DNA of 64,000 bases from Bugula neritina (lineage: Eukaryota > Bryozoa > Gymnolaemata > Cheilostomatida > Bugulidae), in assembly GCA_964035545.1 (NCBI GenBank), contig OZ037770.1, forward strand, positions 8,199,473-8,263,472. The letters run 5' to 3'. The position numbers were made by a program, and so were the translations under genes. How positions within the stretch are numbered: the first letter of the stretch is position 1; each line of letters opens with the position of its first letter. Positions 1-10,083 of this stretch are shown here, one piece after another. The notes under the pieces are model-generated. The model was not told the DNA's origin and made no database searches. It was given only the letters and a program-made list of their open reading frames with translations.

Positions 1-38
1 ATGCACTTCCTTACAATGGCTACACGTAATTGGTCAAG

Positions 39-214
39 TGAAACACAAACATCAACACTTGCAGAAAAATTCAAAGAGTTTCGCATCATCGTTAAGGTCA
101 TATAAGTATTTTGTCAAATGAAACACAAACATATCAGCACTTGCAGAATAATTCAAAGAGTTTCGCATTAGTGTATAGCATGTCCATTGGACAAACGTTA
201 GGGTCATATAAGTA
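39..214. repeat. Imperfect direct duplication, two copies of about 70-95 bp
   Basis: Two adjacent copies share the order tgaaacacaaacat, cacttgcaga, attcaaagagtttcgcat and tcatataagta. The second copy carries an extra ~20 bp before its last block. No coding content is seen. The rest of 215-819 and 960-1,590 shows nothing I can assign. Confidence 0.6.
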
Positions 215-819
215 TGCTTATAGAGCATCTACCAATCTACATTTTAAGCTCACATAAATGCTAAAGAGGCATCAGATGTATAAACACAGGAGTTATAATA
301 ATTTAGAGACAGTTACAAACAAAGGGCGGAGAGATTTATTGTTTTCTTTTAGCTACTCGAGTAAGTTTGATATTAAAAGAACCGCAATATGCAAAGTAAA
401 AGTGGTATTGGAGTAGTGTGCAGCAAAAGACTCTTTAAAACATTTAAACAGAGCTGCCATAGTTTCCAATCTGTTATAACTTTGACCAACAGTTAAAACA
501 ATGAGTGTCTGTTCGCACTATTCAAAGTGCACTAGGTGCTATTCTCTTACAGCTGAGTAGTATTGGCCTATGATAGTCAGTACACAATACTTTAACAAAC
601 TACTTTATGATTAAAAAGCAAGCCTTGAATTTTCACAAAAGCCTTGAGTTTTTACAAGACTTTGTTTTCTAGGCTCTTGTTCATGAAGGGTCATTTCATT
701 TATATTCAACATATTATTATAGATGTCTCAGAAGAAAAATTGAAAAGGTCTATTGTGGATGCATAAAGAATGTTAAATATAATACTAGCATAATAGTAAC
801 AGTGTAATACAGTACTTAC

Positions 820-959
820 CTGACCAAACTCAGCAAAGCTGTAACAACTTTTAGGGAGTGGCAGTAAAACTGACTCATAGCGGCTATTGAATGATGACTC
901 TTTAAATAATTTCCAATTCTCATAGTCTTATAATTCAGTATAAAAACACAATATCCTAG
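820..959 (-). CDS. Candidate internal exon of an unidentified gene
   Basis: On the minus strand an acceptor-like ttgcag is followed by a 140-bp open stretch ending at a strong donor (TCAG then GTAAGTACTG). The translation is open throughout in one frame (entry phase 0, exit phase 2) and contains MSQFYCHSLKVVTALLSL. I do not recognise the sequence. It lies downstream of receptor gene A on the same strand but does not resemble a PTP domain. It may belong to another gene or be fortuitous. Confidence 0.2.
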
Positions 960-1591
960 CTGCAATTCAAAAATACAAAATCTCTCTAACTGAAGAAACA
1001 ATGCAATTCTTGGACAATAAAATGTTTGCCCTAAGAAAGGTGATCTCACATATTGCCATCAGAGAACCTTCAGCACCAGATGATTTTCAGATAAAGAATC
1101 TTAGGTAACTGATACTATATGATATGTCAATAGATTTTTGACAAAGTTGCTTTATAATATACTAATATGTTATACAACAGCTAAAGAGGTGGTGATCGGC
1201 TGCTGTGCTTACAAGTTCTAGCAGATATTTACATTCAAACACTTGATAAACTTTCACTAACAATATAACTGATAGTGGTTAGGTGGCAAACAGTAATAAC
1301 CCTTATCAGTATACAAAAACTTCCTGGTAGAACACTAAGCTATAATGTGATTTGTCAGCTGCAAGCCATTGCGCAGTTGATGCCTTCGTCTTTTAAATAC
1401 CATATATGCTTACTTAACTTTGTGGCATTTCTATATCTTTTATGTTTGAAGGAGCTGGTTGTGTAGGCGATTTTTAAAGTCGGTTTCACATAGTTCCATG
1501 CACTTGTGGGAGCTGCTTAGTGATGTTATGGTGGCCTGGTAGATGATATTGGAGAGTAAGCACTTGCCATTTATTGGACAGCATGATTCCC

Positions 1592-1616
1592 TTATATATA
1601 AATATATATATATATA

Positions 1617-1691
<75 letters not shown>
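1592..1691. repeat. (TA)n microsatellite
   Basis: About 100 bp of nearly pure TA dinucleotide. It lies just outside the left end of the DNA transposon that begins at 1,715. Confidence 0.95.
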
Positions 1692-1695
<4 letters not shown>

Positions 1696-1714
1696 AATAA
1701 AATAAATAAATATA

Positions 1715-1880
1715 GTCTGGCAGAAAAACACCAATTTTTGACTTAGGTTCGCAACCCCGGATAAAGTTTTTTTCTCTTCTGATTATTCAAATATAGGGTC
1801 TAGGTAAGTGTTTCTAGGTGGGTGTGGACTTCTTACCCTTGGGAATTTCGAGAAATTCAAGATGGCCGCCAGGCACCAGA
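1715..1880 (+). repeat. Left terminal inverted repeat of the DNA transposon
   Basis: It pairs imperfectly with the reverse complement of 5,165-5,328. Shared blocks include gtctggcag, ggttcgcaa, ggtgggtgtggac and caagatggccgcca. Confidence 0.8.
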
Positions 1881-2931
1881 TGATTTTTTATAATTCAAAT
1901 GTGTCTACCCACTAAGGCTAAATGTAAGGCTTCAATGCTTTAAAATCTTTAGAAATTGATATAATAAAGATGCATGTACCTTTATCATGTGTTTTATTGA
2001 GTAATAGGCAAATGATACCCAAGGGTAACTAAGCTAAGCCTTAATCATTCACTTTTTTAAAGTTTAACTTAGCCTTGCTGTGTTTATAATTTCCTTGCAT
2101 CTCTGCATATCAGTTTGTTCTGAATTCATGAAAATTTACTATATGGGCCCGGTGATACTATATGCTGATTACAAATATGTCCAACAAATAAAGCTGAAAG
2201 GGGTTCTGCAAAATTGAAATGCAACGTCATTGCCATATGAGCTAAATAGCAATTTATTTCAAACTAGCATGCCTATCAAAAAAGTTTGTTGAGCTGCCAA
2301 TTTGATAGTTATTTTCCGTTTTAAAGTTTTAGCTATGTTTTTTAAAGTTAGAAAAAAGGTGAACAACTTTGATAACACAACACCATGGCTTCTTAAAATA
2401 GTTTAATTGCTTTATTATGAACACATTGTTTATCTAAATATTGACTTTTTGCTTTCGAAAACTACTTTTACAATCAGCACATTTGACTTTTTTTTAAAAA
2501 CATTTGTAAACAGTTTTTTTATGAATGAGAATCTATTTAATGCTGGGGGAAGTAATACATTCATTGGAACAGTGTTCTCTACCTTTTTCATACTAATCCC
2601 CTTTCATAAACGTTTACTATTAATTTCTCCCTTTTAATGACCTATGTTGGGTGCACTGGAACATTAATGATTGAAACTTATTTCGCAAAAGTAGTTAATT
2701 CTACTTTTGGTGGTTTCTTCAAAATGCTAAATGAAAAAAGTTTCCCCAGAATGTACGGGGCATGAGAATATTGGTGGGAGAGCTGTTGAAGTCAGTCTTT
2801 GATAAAAGTGTAATCACTAGCATGGAGGACCTTAACAAGATGTTGACTAAGATTTCAGAGAGCTGAAGAACAGCAAAAACCGTGGGTCATGTGCTTTATC
2901 AGAGCAATTATTTTCCATCAAAACCCACATC

Positions 2932-4260
2932 ATGGCTGATAAAGAAGAAGACTGGGCCTTACAGCTAGCAATGGAAAAGGAAATGTACTTATATCTGTGT
3001 AGCATGAAGGTCATGCCGCAAGATGTAAGGATTGAATTCGTGGCTGGTAACCACACAATGCATCATAAACGCAGCCAGCTCGACGGCATCTGGTCAGACA
3101 TTACCATTGAGGTGATTTTCGTGAGATTTGGTCACAGCAAGGGGGAATCATTGGCATCACCAATCAAACTGAAATTGTCAAGGTGTGGATGTACAGCAAT
3201 TCTGCATGCAACAAAATACAGTAAGGCTTCAATGACATCAGAGATGAGTCTGAAATAAATGCTTCCACTACTCATAAGGATGAGATGCAATCAAGAGTCC
3301 AATCTGATTCAAAGGACGGGGAGTCTGTTGAAAGGAAGATTGAACTCTGCAATGACCCACTCAAAAAAGGGTGCACAAGAAGTTAAGAAAATGTCCACCA
3401 AGCTAGAGGTTCTGTTATACAAGATGGCAATAAAAACTACACTGATGTATAGATATCAGACATGGCCACTGACTCAAAGACAAGAGAACAAGATAAGTGC
3501 AACTAAGATGAGGATGCTTTGTCACATTTACAATATAGAGTAGGAAGACTATATAACAAATGATAATCTAAGGAGGAGGCCAAAATAAAAGCCATTGCAA
3601 TAGGCATGAGGAGAAGACCTCTTCAATGGTATGGACATGTGCGCCGAAGAGATAGGGATGAAGATATTATAATGGTGGCTGAGATGAAGATACAGAGAAA
3701 GAGAGGGAGGCCAAAGAAAAGGTTAGTGAATACAGTGAAGGATGTCATACTTAAATGTGCCCTCTCAGATGAAGATGTTGACGACAGAATCAGATGACAC
3801 TCTCTGATAGCACTTGGTGCCCTGCAAAACCGCCACTCATCTTAGACCACAGCGTACTAGGTGAGAAAGTCCAAGACAAATTCCTATAATGGACAATTTG
3901 CTGCCGTTCCATGGCCTCTCAGGGTGTGATGTAGTGGCAACAATGTAAAATATTGGAAAGGGAGTCATACTAAATGTCTTGGTAGAAAGAAAGTGTGATT
4001 TGGTGACACTAGGGCTTTTTTCAAGATGACTATTCATACAAGCTACTAGGTTTATGCTATGTTGCTACACTTATGCAAAGTGTTCCTCCATGACATCTAC
4101 AAAACAAAAGGCTTAGAAAACCAAGGTCAGCAATGCTATTTGCGATGAGCCTTTAGCTTATGTACTTTGCCTGCTACAGATGAAGCTATTGGACAATGTC
4201 ACCAGAGCACACCTCCAAGTAGCCATATGAAACTGCGGCATTAAACCCACTAGAACATTG
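2932..4260 (+). pseudogene. Decayed ORF of a repetitive uncharacterised protein, split by a LINE fragment
   Basis: The first part (2,932 to about 3,240) contains IWSDITIE and RFGHSKG and, after a +1 shift near 3,150, GIIGITNQTEIVKVW. The second part (about 3,885-4,250) contains LLPFHGLSGCDVVAT, then ATRFMLCCYTYAKCSSMT, then VTRAHLQVAI, with several stop codons. From memory, this motif series (WSDxxIE...RxGH, later LPxHxLxGCD and ...RAHxQ) recurs in large uncharacterised ORFs repeated in invertebrate genomes, probably transposon-borne. The reading frame is broken in many places and cannot make a full protein. The host transposon begins at 1,715. Confidence 0.5.
3383..3797 (+). mobile_element. 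3' fragment of a LINE reverse-transcriptase ORF
   Basis: Two ORF pieces in different frames match the usual C-terminal end of RTE-like or similar LINE ORFs: LLYKMAIKTTLMYRYQTW followed by KMRML, then RRPLQWYGHVRRRD followed by KRGRPKKR. The catalytic palm (YxDD) is absent. The fragment interrupts the decayed ORF of the surrounding transposon, so it probably inserted as a 5'-truncated copy. A stop and a frame change separate the two pieces, so it is inactive. Confidence 0.65.
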
Positions 4261-5164
4261 GCGATTTTTTACAATTTAGCTACTCTTGTATATAGATTTT
4301 AGCCTCAAACTATTGAAATTTTAGCAAATAAAACTGATTATTTAAGGCTTTTTCAATTATGCATGATTTTCTATGCGTTTTCTTAACTTATTAGTACATT
4401 GAGATATATTATATGAACTATGATGATTCACAAATATATATTTAGCTCCTATGACATGGCGCTGCGCTTAAATGTTGCAGGACCTCTTCCCAGTGTTTTT
4501 GCTATGCATAGTTAGAATCAGCAAATTCTATCACTCTATAATAGTAAGTTTTCATGAATTTTGAGCAAACTTTAAAATGTTTGATCATAATCTGCTGATG
4601 TGTACTAAATAAAGTAAAATGGTCCAAATTCATTAAATGCTCCTGTGGAAGCCAACAATCATGCAAAACAACACGATATGGCTATTCTAGTACACCTATC
4701 CCATGCACAGAGTTCTGTCCTTGTGAAGCAGTAACAGGAGTGTGCTGCAATGAACTAACATGTCTAACAAATGCTAATGATAGAAAAAAATGAAAAAGGT
4801 GTTTAATATGAACATGAGCAAAAGTTTGTCACATCTATTTGATTATATATATGTTCCATTTTAATTTTAGCTGAGCAATATGCCTCTATCTTTTTCACTT
4901 TTTCTTCACTGGCAATAAGCAATGTTTTTCTTTGTATATCTGTCCAAACAATTATTCAAAAACCTTGTATCATTTCTCTGTACCATATGTGATGTTTTAT
5001 TGAAGCAATTTCGATTTTTGAACTGAGCAACATGTCTCTTGGCTCTTTACTTTGGTTTTATTTGCACTGGCATGGCAAATATTCATTCCAAAACTGCACA
5101 TCTATTTGAATCATCAAAAAAATTTTGTTTTTGCAACATAATATAGACTTTATGCCTACCAGAT

Positions 5165-5328
5165 TACGATTTTTTCATAATTGGCGGCCATCTTGGATTT
5201 TTCGAAATGCTCAAGGGTGGCAGGTCCACACCCACCTGGAAACAGTTACCTGAACCCTCAAGATAAATAATCAAAAAAGAAAAAAACTTTATCCGAGATT
5301 GCGAACCTAACCCCCAGTTCTGCCAGAC
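5165..5328 (-). repeat. Right terminal inverted repeat of the DNA transposon
   Basis: Inverted partner of 1,715-1,880. It ends with ctgccagac immediately before TA. The stretch 5,331-5,510 beyond it shows no gene. Confidence 0.8.
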
Positions 5329-5504
5329 TAATAAATAAAATACATCTTAACATTACATCTTAACATTTTATCTGAAGATTGTGTACATTCAATGCACATG
5401 AAACTAGTAGTAATAAAGTGTTTTAAATCAAATTTTATCGTTCATTACTTTTATTTACTCTGCTCTGCACTGCATTGAGCTCTCTTTAGTGGTAAACTAT
5501 ACAC

Positions 5505-5508
<4 letters not shown>

Positions 5509-5579
<71 letters not shown>

Positions 5580-8500
5580 ATATATATAATATATATAATA
5601 TATATGTATATATAATTTTTCCAACGCGTACACCCTCGTAAACATGAAACCTTGTTGACTTCTTTTGGAGCATCTTGAGCACCGTTTCAGAATCTATAAG
5701 CTGATAAACTTTCTCAAACTCATAGCGCATTTCAGTCTTAATAACTTGTCTGCCTCTCTTTGACCATACGGCCGCATTGAGTTCTAGTTGAGGAATCTTG
5801 AGTTGTTGTTTCATGGGTGCTATACGACATTTAGCTGTAGCTTTGTTTACCCCTTTAGCAGTCACTTTAGATTCTGCCCTCTCATTGGTCGGAACAGGCG
5901 TGGATTGTGTGATAGAGGTACTGCTAGTAAATTCATACTTTCTTTTCTCTATAGACATAGACGTAGAGTCATTGACTTCCAAAGATCTGTTCAACTGTCT
6001 AGAACTGATTTGTTCTGCAGACTCAGTGACTGGGTCTCCCGGGCTCTGTAACGGATCCGAGTCATTGGCTGACTCAATCATACAACATTCAGTGGCGATA
6101 GTATGTGGTTCACCACAATCTATAATATGCTGAGATCTTGAAAATGACTTTGGAAACTGACTGGGAGATGCGTCGGGACTATTGACACTGCAGGCCGGCG
6201 TAGAAACTGTAGACAAGTCCAAATCACAACTGTTGAGCGTGCCGTTGTGAATGCTTTGAGCAAATTCGACTTCCTCTAACTTTTTATGCATCACGGTAGC
6301 CTGTACGTGGAAAGATGAAGATGGAAGTGTAGAAAAGTTGCTAAGGGCCGGGTGTGATCCCTGCATACACAGTCCAAAGGGTCCAGAATATACATAGAGG
6401 TGAGGCCCCGCTTGATCAACTAGGTGTTTTGGATGCAATCCAAGAAGATCGTTACCAATTAGCAGGTCGATGGGTCCCGTCTTCTTCAATAGCTTGTCAG
6501 TATCTACTTTTGGGAAGAGAGATTCGAGGATGTTTGCATCAAGTGGCCTGTTGATAGCCCCTGTGAGTTTCCGAAGACTGTAAGCTAGAATCGTAAAGGT
6601 CTTTCCCTTTGAAGTTTGTAACTTTACTTCGTAAATAGTAGAAGTTTCGCTAACTTCATGTTCACCAAGTGTGTTCATTTCTAAATTCACCTTATCTATT
6701 TGTCGCGCACCCCACGCTTTAGCGGCTCTCTCCGATATGAATGAAGCATTGGATCCGCCGTCAAAGAATATAATAGCTGTATGAGATGTACCCACTACTT
6801 GGGCCTGCTGAATGGCAAATACTGTAGCATTTCCTGGATGATTGTGCGCTCCATGATTGGGAGACACTTGGACCGTGGTGCCAACAGCGGACGCTTCAGA
6901 ATTCTCGTTACTCTTGTGCTTAATTTGATTAGTTTTTACTTTATTCTTGTTGGTATTACAATTGGTATGTGTATTAGTTTCAGCTGATTTGATACACAAT
7001 AATACATGGTGGGTTGTTTTATCACAGACTGAACAAGGGGTTCGGAAATTTGGACAGCGCTTAGGCTCATGGGCACCCAAGCACCTAACACATAGAGAAT
7101 TAGTTTTTATTAACTTGTATCTTTCATCTACAGATAACGCCAAGAAATTTCTGCACTCAACAAGACAATGACGCTCACTGCGATGAATAAAACAGTAATT
7201 CTCACTATCAATGGTTTTGTTATTATTAGTAGACCTGTTACTACTAGACTTTGGGCCACTGCTTTCAGTGTGGAACGCTTTCACCTTCTGTTTACGCATA
7301 CTGGAGGACTGCGGGTTTAGAGTTTCTATGCGTCTGAGGGCTATCTGCCGTTCCTGCTCTAGAAACCTCATGAGGTGTGGGAATGGCTTGATTCTCTCCT
7401 CGTGAGTAAGTGAGTGAAAGTGTCTATCCCAGTCCCGTCTAATGCTTGTAGGTAATAGGTCTGCAAGAGTATCGACTTGTGGCAGCGTAACAGTTTGCAA
7501 AAGTCCCACTTCACCGAGTTGGCTGTACGAACTTTCCACTGCGTTGGCCATTTTGACGAGTTCTCGTGCATCTCCTTCCTTTACTGGCTTTAGTTCTTGT
7601 AAATTGTTGAAGACTGCTTGCACACTCATGCTAGGATCGTTGTAGACCTCTTCTAATCTACACATCATTTTCTCGTAAGCTTGGGGCTGAGTTGCGAAGA
7701 TTGGCTGAACCATCTCCAGAGCTTCGCCTGTGAGAAATTTTTTTAATTCACAAGCCCTATCAACATCATCGTAAAACATAGTGGCATATCTTAGCCATAC
7801 TGACCTAAATTCCGGCCAATGGTATCTAGTGCCGTTAAATGGCTTGGGTTGTGAATGAGTTTTATGTATAGATGAATTGAAGTTATTTCCACCTGTATGT
7901 CTAGAGTCATAACTTATCTGACTAGTTCCATTAGGGTAGCTATCATATGCATTGACAACCGAGGAAGTTGCGCCGCGAATTAAAGATTCAGAATGAGCTG
8001 CACGATCAGAACTACCATGTAGATCACGTACTGAAAATGTAGAAGAACGAACATCTCTGACATTGGTACTTGCTATGACACCTGGATTTGACGCCAAAGC
8101 TTCACCGGATGTGTGATCTTCCCGTAGTACTTGCCTATCACTACCGCTTGCTGTGACACCTGGATTTGGTGCAAGAGTAGCCTCATGTGTGCTAGGGTGT
8201 GATCTAGAAGGAAACAACCGACTCGACGCGACCATAGTCGGTGCATGACTCGCGCCGTCTGAAGGTGACCCCCCACTCATACCGCTCTCCGCAAGACCGA
8301 ACCGGACCACAGACGGATCAGATTCACGGTGTTCGAAATTCATGCTCTGTGACTGAGCCCTTGACATAAGAGTAAACTTAGACATACAATAATCTAAAGA
8401 TAAAATAACTTCATCTAGTTCTAATAATAAATCAGAAAAACCTATGGTATCTGCCAAACTTTCTGAAAGAGCTACACATTTCCTATGATGTTCAGTGATA

Positions 8501-8895
8501 AGAGTATTGTCAGTACAATCAGCAACTAATCCATTGGCTTTCTTAATTGCTAAAATAAGGCTGTGCTTGATTTTATAGAATTTGCTATGCCAAGTATTAC
8601 AGTCAGAAATAGCTTTGTCATAACTAGCCTTTACAGCTTGATAGTACTCTACTGGACTCATCTTATTAACATAAGCAATGTCTTCCATAGATTCATCTGA
8701 TGAAACGTATTCCAAAAAGTCATAATGGATAGTTAGAAACTCTTGATATGTAGATTCAAGCTGAGATCGCAGGCATTCCACTTGTGTAGAGTTGCTACTA
8801 GAGATTGCTGATTCTATGAGATTAGTTAGCATTGTTACCTTAGACCTCAGAGTAGTACGTTGCTTCTTGAGATTAACTATGTCCTGTCGGTCCAT
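5509..8895 (-). CDS. BEL/Pao retrotransposon gag-protease ORF, RT deleted
   Basis: An open frame of 1,128 codons starting at the ATG at 8,895 (MDRQDIVNLKKQR). Residues ~1-130 are a helical N-terminus. Residues ~150-330 are Ser-rich and low complexity. From ~348 (KPFNGTRYHWPEF) to ~500 it resembles the BEL/Pao gag domain DUF1759. Residues ~565-640 hold Cys/His knuckles (CVRCLGAHEPKRC, CSVCDKTTHHVLLC). From ~705 there is an aspartic protease of the DUF1758 type (FFDGGSNASF, later LLIGNDLL). After ~1,010 it jumps to AKCRIAPMKQQ and IPQLELNAAV, which resemble the RNase H-side segment of BEL pol. The RT palm and integrase are missing, so an internal deletion seems to have joined protease to RNase H in frame. 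No LTRs are recognised. The element lies between the (TA)n at 5,511 and gene A. Confidence 0.8.
5511..5616. repeat. (TA)n microsatellite with ATATATAATAT variants
   Basis: Nearly pure TA for about 60 bp, then TATATAA-type variants. The BEL/Pao ORF runs into it, so the last ~35 residues of that ORF (YIYIYI...) are repeat translation. Confidence 0.95.
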
Positions 8896-8967
8896 GTCGC
8901 CTCAGCAATATTGGTACTGTATCGGTTTGTGTTTGTGTCTGGTTGCAAGATATGCTTTAACTGCTAA

Positions 8968-9023
8968 CCAACTTGGCAACGGATTTGACAGTTAATAAAC
9001 TCGAAAACCCGTTGCCAAGTTGG
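8968..9023. repeat. Perfect 15-bp inverted repeat (hairpin)
   Basis: CCAACTTGGCAACGG at 8,968-8,982 and its exact reverse complement at 9,009-9,023 are separated by 26 bp. The right arm abuts the copied gag segment at 9,020-9,088. Confidence 0.75.
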
Positions 9024-9088
9024 TACTTGCTATGACACCTGGATTTGACGCCAAAGCTTCACCGGATGTGTGATCTTCCCGTAGTACT
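9020..9088 (-). repeat. Exact 69-bp copy of a gag segment, upstream of the BEL gag ORF
   Basis: 69 of 69 bases equal 8,063-8,131, inside the BEL gag ORF. The copy is in the same orientation about 960 bp away and remains open in the gag frame (LREDHTSGEALASNPGVIAS). It is joined upstream to an unrelated open stretch beginning MPPRSIGRQPIIKAF at about 9,180. Confidence 0.8.
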
Positions 9089-9312
9089 ATTGCTCTGCCA
9101 GCTAATAGTAGCTTTGGTGAAAGCTTTTGAAGCTTGAAAGCTTTAATGATTGGCTGCCTGCCAATACTTCTGGGTGGCATACCAATACAGAAGTGTAGTA
9201 TGAGTATGAAGTAATACACAATCCAAGGAAAATGTGATATACTCTCTGAAAGCAAAGTGAAGGACAGTGTTAAAAGAATTGAAAAAAGTAAAAAACATCG
9301 CATAACTTTGAG

Positions 9313-9563
9313 CATATATACATAACTTGATTTATTTAATATATAACACAATCACTATGTTCCTTTCCACTATGCTAATGAATTTTTTATTTGATGTGTG
9401 GAAGTGGGTTCATTGAATGAAGAGACATGAGTTAAACCAAACCGAGACCACAACTTCATTCGTACAAGTCTGACCAGACTTGGGGAACGCAGTGAAAAAA
9501 TGCCTAATTTAAATTATTACAGCCCCAAATAACTATATTTGATAATAGCAGGGTTGTTTAACT
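9313..9563 (-). other. Intron segment shared with receptor gene B
   Basis: This stretch aligns closely with 63,407-63,652, the intron just after the transmembrane exon of gene B. The alignment stops abruptly near 9,310, where unrelated sequence and BEL-derived sequence begin. It marks how far gene A's 3' side is conserved before it is replaced. Confidence 0.75.
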
Positions 9564-9565
9564 TA

Positions 9566-9908
9566 GCCTAGGGCCACAGAGTGCGTATTTTCGCATGCGA
9601 AAATTGAAATCACAAGTAGCAAAGGTGTCCACAGTGGGCGTTGAGAAAACATTCGCACTTGTCGCTCAGCATATTCAACACAAGCGGAATCGTCTCTGTC
9701 GTCGTCACCTGATTGGCTGGTAGTTATTCAGCGAGCCCAATTTCTTTATTTTAGTGCTACATTCCAGTAAATTGCGTTTTATTGAAAGCGAGTGCGATTT
9801 AAAAATGAAAGCTTTATTTATCACGCATCACTGACGCTACAGTGGACACCTTTGCTACTTGTGATTTTAATTTTCGCATGCGAAAATACGCACCGTGTGG
9901 CCCTAGGC
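9566..9908. mobile_element. MITE copy 1, 343 bp, TTA target duplication (PIF/Harbinger-like)
   Basis: Inverted ends of about 65 bp begin GCCTAGGGCCACA on each side and include the palindromic TTTTCGCATGCGAAAA. A TTA flanks each side (9,563-9,565 and 9,909-9,911). The paralogous locus in gene B (63,647-63,657) has the same sequence with a single TTA and no insert, so the insertion site and duplication are directly visible. TTA/TAA duplications are typical of PIF/Harbinger elements. No transposase is encoded. A second copy of exactly the same length lies at 50,950-51,292. Confidence 0.9.
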
Positions 9909-9912
9909 TTAC

Positions 9913-10083
9913 TTTGTTCGCTGTTGACGACGGAAAATATACACCAGCAAAGCGAGTACTACAAGTAGGGTAACAGCAACAACCACCCCTACTATTATTG
10001 GAGTAAAGTTGACCTTAGTCTTAGCCTCAGCTATACAGTCAGAGTCACTGTATCCTGCAGAAGTGAATCCTCTCATGTAGACA
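9913..10083 (-). CDS. Gene A transmembrane exon (end of last FN3, TM helix, stop-transfer)
   Basis: A 171-bp exon, phase 2 in and phase 2 out. It encodes VYMRGFTSAGYSDSD, a short acidic/polar stalk, a ~22-residue helix (IIVGVVVAVTLLVVLALLVY) and the basic stop-transfer RRQQRTK. It matches gene B's exon at 63,657-63,827 with only a few substitutions. Its donor, GTAAGC, contains the MITE insertion point. Confidence 0.9.

Larger units (their letters stand above)
1715..5328. mobile_element. DNA transposon with long terminal inverted repeats
   Basis: The two ends are inverted copies of each other for about 165 bp. The left begins GTCTGGCAG and the right ends CTGCCAGAC. Both arms contain GGATAAAGTTTTTTTCT-like and AAGATGGCCGCC sequence at matching distances. 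A TA flanks each end (1,713-1,714 and 5,329-5,330) and may be the target duplication. The interior holds a broken ORF of a widely repeated uncharacterised protein type and the 3' end of a LINE. No intact transposase is visible, so this copy looks non-autonomous or dead. The superfamily is not assignable by eye. Confidence 0.75.

Noticed and set aside
1543-1746. ORF through the (TA)n tract
   Set aside because: A TYIYIY-type translation of a microsatellite with no other support.
2847-3056. Minus-strand ORF overlapping the decayed transposon ORF
   Set aside because: The plus strand carries the recognisable motif series; the minus ORF has none.
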